Below, piece by piece: positions 1 through 9,639 of a stretch of 64,000 nt of DNA. The DNA comes from Palaemon carinicauda (Eukaryota; Arthropoda; Malacostraca; Decapoda; Palaemonidae): positions 53,535,907-53,599,906 of the forward strand of contig NC_090746.1 in assembly GCF_036898095.1 (NCBI RefSeq), written 5' to 3'. The position numbers were made by a program, and so were the translations under genes. Under the pieces are notes generated by a model, which saw nothing but the letters and a program-made list of their open reading frames with translations, had not been told where the DNA came from and searched no databases. Each line of letters starts with the position of its first letter. Position 1 is the stretch's first letter.

Positions 1-1471
1 TAGGAGCGTCTAGACATATCTCAATGCTCATCAGGAGTTTTGAACAGTTGTGTTCCCCCCAGGCCGCTAGGGTGCCCCAGTGGGATGTGGCTAGAGTGCT
101 GAAAGTTCTGTCAGAGCCACCCTTCGAACCACTCAAAGATATTCTGGACAAAGTGCTCACCCTCAAGACGGTCTTCCTGTTAACCCTTGCGTCGGCGAAG
201 AGAGTAAGTGAGCTCCATGGGCTGTCATATGAGGTCTTACACTCGAAGGGTTGGCGGGAAGCAACTTTCAGATTCTTACCTAACTTTGTAGCCAAGACTC
301 AGAACCCAGCTTACTGGGACCTCAGGTTTGAGGGGTTCTCAGTGCCAGCGATCCCGCGTTCGGACAACCCGAGGGACTTGTTACTGTGCCCAGTCAGAGC
401 GGTGCATAAGTACCTGGAGAGAACGTCCAGGCTTCGGCCTGGGATCAAGAGTCTGTTCATCTCCTCAGGGCTAGTGAAGAAGCCAGTCTCCAAGAACACG
501 GTCTCCTTCTGGTTACGGCAGGTAATTATGAGAGCCTACTACAGATCTGGAGTCTCCCTTCCGGGAAAGCCTAGACCCCATGATATTAGGGGCCTGAGTA
601 CTTCGTTGGCCTTCGAGAGGAACATTGCAGTGGGCCAGATCCTGAGGGCTGGCTCTTGGTCAAGACAGTCCACCTTTACGGCTCACTACCTAAAGGACTG
701 TTCTAGGAAATCTTTGAACAGGTTCTCTCTTGGTCCCGTCATTTCTGCGCTCCAGAAGATTTAAAGGCGTAGCTCCGGGGAAGCCGTGGGCGGTAAGTCC
801 AAGAGACACAAGTACCTTCCTTCCCCTCCCCCCATATCACCCTTCCCCTCCATTACCCTTGAACCCTTCACCTACCATGGGGTACACGTTCAGTGAATGC
901 ATATGTCTCCGAGGACTTTTACAGAGGTGAGTTACTTAGACGCTAAAATAGTTTTTTGCGTAGTTTCCCCTAGTTTCTCGTTTCTCTTTTTGGGTCAGCA
1001 GAACCTAGCCTCCTATCTAGGTTCGTTTTTTCCCTTCTCCAGAAGGTCTCTCGGTCCGGAAGGCCACTCCCACCTCCTAAAGTATAAGTCTCCTAAGAAA
1101 GTAGTTCGAGGTAAGTACTCCGTGTTGGAACAAATCACAAATTTTAAGTAATTTGTATCTTTCTTAACAGTACTTACCTCGAACTACTTTCGGGTTATGG
1201 CCCACCCATCCTGCCCCGAGTGCCTTACAGGACTTTTGATACCTTATCTATCATAAACTTACTGATGACCGAGACCAGGCCAAGCACGCTCTCTGATCCC
1301 GGGTCGCCTCATGGCGCGTACTCCTCCGCCAGAGGTACCCACTATAGAAAACGTTGATAGGGGAAACTACACAAAATTCTGGTCGGTTGGGAGGAGATCC
1401 CAGATACTCGTAAGAAAGTAGTTCGAGGTAAGTACTGTTAGGAAAAATACAAATTACTTAAAATTTGTGAT
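1..1471 (+). mobile_element. DIRS-type retrotransposon, 3' part (DIRS-A)
   Basis: The 3' end of a tyrosine-recombinase retrotransposon runs in from the left window edge. It has a recombinase ORF (3-764), a non-coding tail and a complex terminus. The terminal motif AAGTAGTTCGAGGTAAGTAC occurs at about 1098 and 1421, with its reverse complement at about 1170-1190. The inner two copies face each other around an AT palindrome (ACAAATT...AATTTGT). This paired-arm end is typical of DIRS elements, which use inverted terminal repeats and an internal complementary region instead of LTRs. It is a different family from the DIRS-C elements further right, though the palindrome is shared. The 5' part, including RT, lies outside the window. 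Confidence 0.8.
3..764 (+). CDS. DIRS tyrosine recombinase, C-terminal catalytic part (5' partial)
   Basis: This encodes the integrase of a DIRS element, a tyrosine recombinase thought to insert a circular DNA intermediate. The frame is open to the window edge, so the Met at 24 is internal; related copies align upstream of it. Counting from that Met, the catalytic residues are Arg60 (AKRVSELHG), His186 and Arg189 (HDIRG), Trp212 and Tyr222 (TAHYLKD). It ends with a TAA at 762-764 after the SLGPVISALQ tail, which matches the SIGPVVAAQQ tail of the DIRS-C copies. There are no internal stops over 250 codons, so it is the best-kept recombinase in the window. Whether the full element is active cannot be judged. 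Confidence 0.85.
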   Translation, partial: GASRHISMLIRSFEQLCSPQAARVPQWDVARVLKVLSEPPFEPLKDILDKVLTLKTVFLLTLASAKRVSELHGLSYEVLHSKGWREATFRFLPNFVAKTQNPAYWDLRFEGFSVPAIPRSDNPRDLLLCPVRAVHKYLERTSRLRPGIKSLFISSGLVKKPVSKNTVSFWLRQVIMRAYYRSGVSLPGKPRPHDIRGLSTSLAFERNIAVGQILRAGSWSRQSTFTAHYLKDCSRKSLNRFSLGPVISALQKI

Positions 1472-2634
1472 ATTTAGCAATTTGTATCCCTAAACATAAA
1501 TAAATATAAATCAATAATTCCCAATGTAAAAAGAAATATTGGCAAATTAACTTGCACTTTACCTTTGAGGAGAGTTGTGGCTGGCATGAGGGAGATGAGA
1601 GAGGAGCAGGGCAGGAGGGGCTATACAGCTTAAAAGGAGAATCTCACTCCATGAGCATTTCTGGTAAAGTAATGGAAGTTCTCTCTCTTGAACAACTAAC
1701 ACTAACTTACACTTAATTTATGCTTTTTGGACACTTGGTTCTCTTTTATTCACACTTATATTAAATTTTGACAGCAAACCTATCTAAAGAGGGTTGCTTT
1801 TGCCTTTTCTTTAAAATGACATAAAAATATGGTAAAAATCATGTGAACATGTTGTGAACAGTGTGTTAGTAGTGTCTAATCTCGTTAATACTCGTCCACA
1901 AAAAATGAGTAGATGGAGGGATATTTTTGCTTGTAGCCCAATAGAATCTTTGTAAACCAATTCGAAATTTTATGCTTAAAATCAATTCGCTCGTATAGTA
2001 TTCAATCTCGTAAACTGAGGTACTATTGAAAAAGAGGGTAAGTATGAGATTCAGATATCATTGTAGTTACTATGAGACTAAGACAGAGGGAATATGTTGT
2101 GTTGAGTAGGTAAGTGAACAAAAAGGTCAAGAAATGCAACTGCCAATACCCGAACAAGAACCACAAATACAGTAACTGTAGTTCGCGAAATATGTGAATG
2201 TGAATGACTGACTTTGTACTTTTTATGAAAATAAAGGCAATTTATTCCTCTACATATTGAATTTAAAAGAAATTGGGTTCATTTTATAACTGATGTAAAA
2301 ATAGTTTTTCATTGTAGGTTTGCAATTTTCATAAAATTTTTTATTTCTGTAACTTAATTTTATCAATATTTTGAACACGGTAGTAATTTCTCTCCCCTAT
2401 CCTTAGAAAGTAATTGTCAATTGATTGTCTTGAAATAAGTAGTTGTTGTGCTATTTATATTTAAAGATGAGCTTTGCTGTGCAAGAGAAAATTATGGTAA
2501 ACAATATCCTTATAGCTTTGAAATTTTTGTGAAGTATTTTTTTGAGATTTTCTGTATTTTACTTGAAGTATGATAACTTTTTGTTTGATATTTTGGTGCT
2601 ATTTTTCAAATGTTTTCATTATTATTTTATGCAG
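1472..2634. other. AT-rich non-coding stretch upstream of exon A
   Basis: This is unique-looking AT-rich sequence between the DIRS-A terminus and the first recognised host exon. I see no coding frame, RNA gene or transposon end. It ends in a pyrimidine-rich tract and a TATGCAG acceptor, so at least its right part is probably intron of the host gene. Confidence 0.5.
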
Positions 2635-2785
2635 GTGACCTCCTAAGCATGTCATCAGAGCTAGGTGTAGAACGGCCCACTACTTTACCATTGGCAGAGT
2701 CACAAGAAGAAAGAAGAGTTCATTTTGGAGATGTGAGCAAATGTCTCATCACTGATGAGAGAAAACATGTTGCTGCTTTTGTGAG
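2635..2785 (+). CDS. MEPCE: Host gene exon A: N-terminus of a probable 7SK snRNA methylphosphate capping enzyme
   Basis: This is the first recognisable coding exon. An acceptor (TATGCAG, AG at 2633-2634) precedes it and a donor (GTAGGT at 2786) follows. The ATG at 2649 opens 45 codons beginning MSSELGVERP and containing RRVHFGDVSKCLITDERKH, then two bases of a split codon. That phase fits exon B exactly. The frame is also open from 2649 back to the acceptor, so the true start could be in an earlier exon; the Met is simply the first one seen. The sequence alone is not diagnostic. It is assigned to the gene because it lies upstream on the same strand in the right phase. The poorly conserved N-terminus of this family is expected to look anonymous. 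Confidence 0.6.
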
Positions 2786-3081
2786 GTAGGTATTTTTCAT
2801 ATCAGGCATGATTGTTTAATGGTTTGTTGTTAAATGGATGACCTTTGTATGCTGGAACAGCCTTTGAATACTGTATTGAGGTAGTTAACAGCAGGTGGTG
2901 AGTGCGGGCTAGTAGCCCCGCCCACTCTCCTGTCAAAGACTACTTTTGTGTTTTGCCACAACAAATACGGACGTACTGTTGCAACCTATGCAAAGGCCAT
3001 GATCATTATCTTTTTCCCTACATCAATACAATTCTTTGTCCTTTAATCAAAATATAATGTACGTATAACTGGAAATCTGCT
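2786..3081 (+). other. Intron 1, 5' part
   Basis: Donor side of the 14.2-kb intron between exons A and B (2786-16988). It is AT-rich and I recognise no feature before the DIRS-B left terminus. Confidence 0.6.
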
Positions 3082-3093
3082 TTTTTAAATATT

Positions 3094-3264
3094 TAACTTA
3101 GCCGGTGAATATATAATAGCTGCAACTCTGCGGCTCGACAGAAAACATACTAAAAAACTCGCGAGCGATCGCATGAAGGTTGCGGGTGTGCCCACCAGCG
3201 CCAACTGTCGGCCAGATACCACTCTTGTATGTAAACAAAACCTTCAATTCTTCTCTGTCGACGT
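3094..3264 (+). repeat. DIRS-B left inverted terminal repeat
   Basis: It pairs as reverse complement with 9283-9455 with few mismatches. The tip (TTAGCCGGTGAATATATAAT) is present a second time, inverted, at about 9153. Confidence 0.85.
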
Positions 3265-3637
3265 TGACGACAAGACGTATTCATACTCGCTGTAGAACCT
3301 GGAGTTTTCTTAACATATTTGGTGAAGTACTTCATTTTGGTTTGAGCTTTCGCAGTACAGGTGTTTTATCTTCAAATTAAATCTTGAACTCGTTTTTGGA
3401 TAGATTTCATTTTTGATGACTTTGGATTGTTTTTTGGACTTTCCTTGACTTTTAAATGGCCGACCCTTCCCTCAGTACGGAAGTGTGTTTAGGCTTTTAG
3501 CAATTATCTTATCACGTTATAAATTATTTATAGATTTTCCTCTATATATTTTATATCAACCGCCTTTATTAGGCCTCTTCGATTAACTTTCCATTTATAA
3601 TAAACATAAAAATAAATTTTAATGATTTGTTTATATG

Positions 3638-3698
3638 CGACCTTTCCTGAGAGTAGGCGGTCCTAACTTGGAAACCGAAGTTAAACAACGTTGAGCCC
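3638..3698 (+). pseudogene. Possible decayed 5S rRNA 5' half in the DIRS-B leader
   Basis: The stretch ending ACCGAAGTTAAACAACGTTG resembles the 5S rRNA A-box region (ACCGAAGTTAAGCAACGTCG in arthropods). Hand alignment over 3658-3698 gives about 29 of 41 matches, 25 of 28 in its second half, with weaker similarity upstream. There is no 3' half. It could be chance or a 5S-derived insertion; confidence is low. Confidence 0.3.
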
Positions 3699-4077
3699 TT
3701 TCAATCGTAAATAGCTTTTAAAGAGCTAATGATTTAAAACTTTTTAAATGAATATTTTTTAATAGATATTTTATGAAAGATTTTCTTTGAATAGTCTTCG
3801 TACTGTTTCAAAGATGAACTAACGTTTAGTTTATTTATGCTACGCAGTTTGCGCTCTATCGTTACGATAGAGAGAGAAAGTATCACGGTTTCACTTTGCA
3901 GAAAGAGTAAATCGATTCTGACGTTTTGTTCATTCTTCTTTCAAAGCTTAAATGTTTTAAATTCTATTTTAAAGGAACTTTTTAATTGAAAAACCTTTCA
4001 GTTTTTTCCTTTGGTCAAATAACATGTTTTTTTTTTGACGAAAGGTAAGTGGGCTCTTCTCTTAGGTGCGAAATCAA

Positions 4078-4155
4078 GAGAGAGAGAGAGAGAGAGAGAT
4101 AGAGACGGAGGGAGAGAGAGAGAGAGATAGAGACGGAGGGAGAGAGAGGAGAGAA
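4078..4155. repeat. AG-rich microsatellite
   Basis: Runs of GAGAGA interrupted twice by the same ATAGAGACGGAGGGAG segment, so a short compound repeat was duplicated. It lies in the DIRS-B leader. Confidence 0.9.
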
Positions 4156-5281
4156 AACGTTCCGTTCAAGCGGGTAACGTTGTTCTCGAGTTACTCTCGT
4201 CCCTAGTCTCTGTACGGGGAGAAAGGATAAAACGTTTTTAGTTTTTTATTCTCGTCCCCAGGCAATGTACGGTGAGAGATTGAAAACGTAGTTTTGAATG
4301 AACTAGTGTTTAGTCTCTTCCCCAGCCACTGAATTTTTTATCTTAAAATTGTTTACTGTTTTTTGCTGGTATTAATGTGCTTGCATTATACGACTGATTT
4401 TGCAATTACTACCTTTTGATGAGGGTAGAATTGCGTGCTTCAGGTAGAAATCAGTAAAAGTTTCGATTTCAGTGAAATAAGTGCAAAACAGAAAATCGTA
4501 GTGATAAAGTGATATTGCGCAAAGTGTTATCAGTGTTGCGACCGAGGGTTCGTCTGTTCGTGCCTGTCGTTCGCCTAGTCCGGGACCTCTTGCAAGCTCC
4601 CAAGCCCAGGGGAGAAGTAATGTCGTACGACTTATAGGTTCGAGAGGCCTTGATCAGCGAACAGACGTTCCCTCTATGGTATCGGGTGTATCTTACCAAG
4701 ATCACCCCTACCATAAGGCGAGAGAGACGATTTTCTCCTCGTCATCCGAAGGCTTTTTGCATAAGAAACCTGAAACAAGGTTTCGAGGCCCTTAAGCGAA
4801 AGTCAGTCCTTTCAGGACAGGTCCAGCGTCCTGGTTGTAGCCATTAGGACAGCTCTGACCCTATGCAGTCATCGGAAGACTGCTCGCCGCCTAACAAAAG
4901 CGTAACACAGACTCCGAGAGTCTTTTTGTTGGCAAGGTTTTGCGGTCACAGACGTTACCCTCGTCTCTTACCGCAACCATTTCCGTTGATCCTAAATGGG
5001 TTGTACGGCAAGACATGCAGAATAAGCTTGCCTCCCTTATGGAAGACTATTCTGCCGATAAGTCCGTTGAGCCTAGCCGTTTATCTCATCGAGATCCTGG
5101 CTTTCAGCCACCCTAACGTTCCTTTGTGCGTCCTGTTGACGTTGGTGTAGCTAAGTCACGTCAGTCAGGTTGTTTAGAACCACACTCGATGCGGTCTCGT
5201 GTGGATTTTCAGCCACATTTGGACGTTAGGCCACTTGCTGATGCTCCTGTTGACGTTCAGGACGTTCGCTAACATTCGGAG

Positions 5282-5572
5282 TTGACTTGTTTTGACGCTG
5301 AGCGTCAACCTCCGCATTCTAGAGTTGTTTTGACTGCTCAGTCTAGGCGGTCAAAGCAGTCTCGAGTGGACGCTGTGCGTCCTCACGCACCTGTTGTTGT
5401 TGACAGTTCACAGACTGTCAAGCAGTTACATGACGTTGCGTCCTGGTCTCTCGCACCTGTTGTTGTTGACAGTTCACAGACTGTCAAGCAGTTACATGAC
5501 GTTGCGTCCTGGTCCGCTACTAATGCACCAGTGCGTGTGGACTCTGCTTGTAAAGCATTGCCACCACGGTAG
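5282..5572 (+). pseudogene. DIRS-B gag-like region with in-frame 66-bp duplication
   Basis: A short open frame in the position expected for gag (between leader and RT). It contains two nearly identical 22-residue units (APVVVDSSQTVKQLHDVASW) produced by a 66-bp tandem duplication at about 5386-5517. Sixty-six is a multiple of three, so the duplication kept the frame. No zinc-finger or capsid signature is recognisable. Flanking sequence from 4470 to 5700 looks like decayed coding sequence with stops. Confidence 0.45.
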
Positions 5573-6169
5573 GTCTCTCCCTTGCTTGAGACTCAGCTAT
5601 TATCGGACAAGGATCCTTCAGATGAAGAAGTTGCTGTTCCCCCTCCTACTGATATTCCCTTGAGGACTCTGTCAGACGGAGAGGAGCCTAAAGCTGCTTA
5701 GCCCTCTATGGACTTTAAATAAATCATGCTGATTTTTAAGGATCTTTGTCCGGATCTTTTTGTAACTGCTGCTCCTCGTTCGCCTAAACGTCAGAGCTTA
5801 CACTAGGCCTAGCTACTTCGAAGCCGTTGTTTTATAAGCTAGTGCTCTCTCGCTCTCCTAGAGAGCTTTACGTTTGCTAGGCGACTGGTTTATCACCAGG
5901 AGGAGTTTGGGGGATACAGCCTTTGCTTTCCCTTCTTTTAAACTGGCTTATAGAGCGAGAGTCTGATATGACACGAAAGAAGTTCTCGGCTTGGGAGTTC
6001 CTGCCTCTGCCCAGATAGACTTCTCAAACCTCATAGACTCCCTGGCGCCTGGCCATGAGACGCTCCAAGATTTTACAGGTCAACTTCACAGCTGTTTTCG
6101 AGCCTTTGAAGTTTTGCTGTACAATTATGTCATGCATAAACAAGGCTTTCAGGGATGGCTCCAATGATC

Positions 6170-6640
6170 TGACAGCCACGTTCTCTGCAGGAACAAGTCC
6201 CTCAGGGATGGCTCCATGATTTGGCAGCCATGTTCACTGCAGGAGTACGTAAGAGGCAAGTGCGCTCAATGTGTTCATTGTCAAGACAAACTTCACGATG
6301 AAGTCTACCAGGCTGTCTTGACAGCATTTATGGAAGGCGACTGGATGGTCTCTCTCGACCTTCAGGAGGCATACTTCCACATTCCTATACACCCGGATTC
6401 CCAACCGTTTCTGAGGTTTGTTTACAGGAATGTGGGGGTACCAGTTTCGACCTCCCTGTACTTGGATGACTGGCTTCTCAGAGCATCGTCCAGCCTTCGC
6501 TGTCTGCAGGATCTACATTGGACGTTGAGTCTGGCCAGGGTGTTGGGACTTGTGGTCAACCTAAAAGTCCCAACTGATCCCATCCCAGATTATTCTATTT
6601 TTGGGGATGGAGATTCGCAGTCAAGCCCTGCTCGAAGTCC
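6170..6640 (+). pseudogene. DIRS-B reverse transcriptase remnant
   Basis: An ORF at 6216-6695 carries RT motif A (SLDLQEAYFHIPIHP) and motif C (YLDDWLL), so the family is certain. The roughly 40 residues that should separate RFVYRNVG from the segment before YLDD are missing, so an internal deletion has removed the B-motif region. The frame is then lost after about 6600. An imperfect duplication of the GGGATGGCTCCA.GAT segment precedes it at about 6150-6240. Inactive. Confidence 0.75.
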
Positions 6641-6889
6641 AACTAATGCTGAAAAGAAAACGTTTATTCAGTCAGGAGTTGGAACAGTCTCGTAGGGACT
6701 CTCTCATCCCTGGAGCAGTTTGTCTCACTAGGGAGACTACCCCTTCTGCCTCTCCGGTTCCATCTAGCCTCTCACTGGAACTAGGACAAGACATTAGAGA
6801 CGGTATCATTCCCAGTCTCCGAACCAATAAAGGCATGCCTGAAATGGTGGGACAGCAATATCAGTCTGAGAGAGGGACTATCCCTAGCA

Positions 6890-7690
6890 GTCAAGAACCC
6901 AAACCACGTGTTGTCCTCAGACGCGTCTGGTTTGGGTTGGGTACGACCCTGGACGGTCGGGAATGCGCGGGTCTGTGGACCTCAAGTCAGAAGAGCATGC
7001 ACATCAATGGCAAGGAGCTATTAGCAGTCCACTTGGCCTTGATGATATTAGGAAGCGTCTTCGAAACTAAGTGGTAGAGGTCAACTCAGACAACACCACA
7101 ACTTTGGCGTACATCTCCAAGCAAGGAGGCACACTCCTTCACGCGGCTCGAGATCGCAAGGGACCTTCTCTCATGGTCTAGAATTCGAGGCATCTCCCTG
7201 TTGACGAGATTCATCCAGGGGGACTTGAACGTCTTGGCAGACTGTCTCAGTCGGAGGGGTCAGGTGATACCCACGGAATGGACCCTCCACAAGGACGTGG
7301 GCAAGAGTCTTTGGGCTTCTTGGGGTCAACCAACCATAGACCTCTTTGCCTCCTCGTTGACCAAAAGGTTACCAATCTTTTGCTCTCCAGTCCTAGATAC
7401 AGAAGCAATCTACATAGACGCGTTTCTACTGGATTGGTCTTTTATGGACTTATATGCATTCCCACCATTCAAGATAGTCAACAAGGTACTGCAGAAGTTC
7501 GCCTCTCACGGAGGGACAAGGTTGACGTTGGTTGCTACCCTCTGGCCCGCGAGAGAGTGGTTCACCGAGGTACTTCAATGGTTGGTAGACTTTCCTAGAA
7601 GTCTTCCTCTAAGGGTAGATCTGTTACGTCAGCCCCACGTAAAGAATGTCCATCAAAGCCTCCCCGCTCTTCGTCTGACTTCCTTCACAC
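6890..7690 (+). pseudogene. DIRS-B RNase H and methyltransferase-like region, frameshifted
   Basis: RNase H residues are visible in pieces: SSDASGLGW-like sequence near 6915, NGKELLAVHLAL at about 7010, NSDNTTTLAYISKQGG near 7085 and an ADCLSRRG end at about 7230. Downstream, PTIDLFAS and YAFPPF match the region that follows RNase H in DIRS pol proteins and is often assigned to a Dam-like methyltransferase. Frames change several times (ORFs 6601-7077 and 7201-7788). Confidence 0.7.
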
Positions 7691-8740
7691 TATCGAAAGA
7701 CTCTCAAGAGCTAGAGGTTTTTCGAAGGAGGCAGTCAGTGCGATTGCAAGAGCTAGGAGAGCTTCTACCATTAGAGTATACCAGTTGAAGTGGGAAGTCT
7801 TTCGAGACTGGTGCAAGTCAGCATCAGTGTCCTCGTCCAGTACCTCTGTAGCCCAAATCGCAGATTTTCTTTTACATCTGAGAAAGGTTCGCTCCCTTTC
7901 AGCTCTCACGATTAAGGGCTACAGGAGCATGTTGGCTTCGGTCTTTCGACATAGAGGCTTAGATCTTTCCAACAATAAAGATCTCCAAGATCTCCTTAAG
8001 TCTTTCGAGACCTCTAAGGAACGTCGTTTGGCAACTCCTGGATGGAACTTAGACGTGGTCCTAAGGTTCCTCATGTCAGACAGGTTTGAGCCATTACATT
8101 CAGCCTCCCTGAAGGATCTCACCCTCAAGACACTTTTCCTAGTGTGCTTGGCTTCGGCTAAAAGGGTCAGTGAACTTCATGCCTTCAGTAAGAACATCGG
8201 CTTTTCTACAGAAAAAAGCCACTTGTTCACTTCAACTTGGTTTCCTGGCCAAAAATGAACTGCCTTCTCGTCCTTGGCCTAAATCTTTTGATATTCCTTG
8301 CTTATCAGAGATCGTAGGCAACGAACTGGAAAGAGTATTATGTCCTGTTAGAGCTCTTAAGTTCGATTTAGCTCGTACTAAGTCATTACGAGGGAAATCT
8401 GAGGCATTATGGTGCTCAGTTAAGAAACCTTCATTGCCTATGTCAAAGAATTCTTTGTCATATTTTATCAGATTTTTTTAATACGAGAAGCTCATTCTCA
8501 CTTGAATGAGAAAGACCGATGTTTGATTAAGGTTAAGACGCACGAAGTTAGAGATATAGCAACCTCCGTGGCCTTCAAGCAAAATAAATCTCTGCAAAGT
8601 ATTATGGACGCGACTTTTTGGAGAAACAAGTGTTCGCGTCATTTTACTTAAAAGATGTCCAGACTCTTTACGAGGACTGCTACACACTGGGTCCATTCGT
8701 TGCAGCGAGTGCAGTAGTGGGTGAGGGTTCTACCACTACA
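7690..8740 (+). pseudogene. DIRS-B tyrosine recombinase, frameshifted
   Basis: The N-terminal SAM-like part and first catalytic Arg (SAKRVSELHA) lie in the ORF 7785-8258, overlapping the end of the upstream reading frame by a few bases. The frame then shifts to 8170-8481. The HEVRDIATSVAFK box (His and second Arg) lies near 8540 and the Tyr-containing ASFYLKDV near 8640, in a third frame. All four catalytic residues remain recognisable, but the gene is broken in at least two places. Confidence 0.75.
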
Positions 8741-9152
8741 CTTCCCTAATTCCAATACCCTTTTAATCTGTCTCTTGAAATGTTTTTAATATTGTTTTAT
8801 GGGTTGTTCGGAAGGCTAAGAAGCCTTTCGCATCCTGATTGATTTGGCGGGTGGTCAAAGTCATTTCTTGAGAGCGCCCAGATTAGGGGTTTGATGAGGT
8901 CCTGTTGTATGGGTTGCAGCCCTTGATACTTCAGCTCCTGGGAGTCTGTCAGCATCCTAAGAGGATCGCTGGGCTCCGTGAGGAAGACAGACTTACAAGG
9001 CAGAGTAATCGTCTAAGTCAACTTCCTCACCAGGTACCTATTTATTTTGGTTTTGTTATATTGATAACTGCCAAAATAAAAAAACTCTTAGCTTATACGC
9101 TGTAAACATAATTAACTCTGGTCTCTACCCACCTCCTTGGGTGTGAATCAGC

Positions 9153-9484
9153 TATTATATATTCACCGGCTAAGTTGAATATTTAAAAATGATATTTTAA
9201 TTATAAAATAAATTTTTGAATATACTTACCCGGTGAATATATAAATTAAATGACCCTCCCTTCCTCCCCAATAGAGACACAGCGGGACGAGAAGAATTGA
9301 AGGTTTTGTTTACATACAAGAGTGGTATCTGGCCGACAGTTGGCGCTGGTGGGCACACCCGCAACCTTCATAGCGATCGCTCGCGAGTTTTTTAGTATGT
9401 TTTCTGTCGAGCCGCAGAGTTGCAGCTATTATATATTCACCGGGTAAGTATATTCAAAAATTTATTTTATAATTAAAATATCAT
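9153..9484 (+). repeat. DIRS-B right terminus: facing arms and inverted terminal repeat
   Basis: Inner arm (CTATTATATATTCACCGGCTAAG), AT palindrome (ATTTTAATTATAAAAT), start of the outer arm (ATACTTACCCGGTGAATATATA), then the reverse complement of the left repeat, ending in a second CTATTATATATTCACCGGGTAAG. This is the internal complementary region plus right ITR of a DIRS element. Confidence 0.8.
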
Positions 9485-9639
9485 TTCGAATTTATATCGA
9501 GGTGTCGGTACTGTAGTTGCAAACGAGTCACCTTCTTCAAAGAAACCTTGGAGGTTTAAGGGAAATTTTATCAAAAGGTATGGTAGGAAGAAGCAGCCAA
9601 TTGATGGAAAGAAGACTTGGAACAGAGTGCCAACAGATG

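Larger units (their letters stand above)
3082..9484 (+). mobile_element. DIRS-type retrotransposon, complete but decayed (DIRS-B)
   Basis: A full-length element bounded by inverted terminal repeats of about 170 bp. The left repeat (about 3094-3264) contains CTCGCGAGCGATCGC and a run beginning GGCCAGATACCACTCTTGTA. It reappears as its reverse complement at about 9283-9455. As in other DIRS elements, the right end carries an extra inner copy of the terminal tip (about 9153-9180) facing the outer one around an AT-rich palindrome near 9205. Inside, in order, are a leader with an AG microsatellite, a gag-like region with a 66-bp tandem repeat, RT remnants, RNase H/methyltransferase-like sequence and a tyrosine recombinase. 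Every ORF is interrupted, so the copy is dead. It belongs to a family distinct from DIRS-C. Confidence 0.88.

Noticed and set aside
24..764. A prokaryotic-type phage integrase gene
   Set aside because: The catalytic layout is shared, but the gene sits next to DIRS termini and aligns with the other DIRS recombinases in the window.
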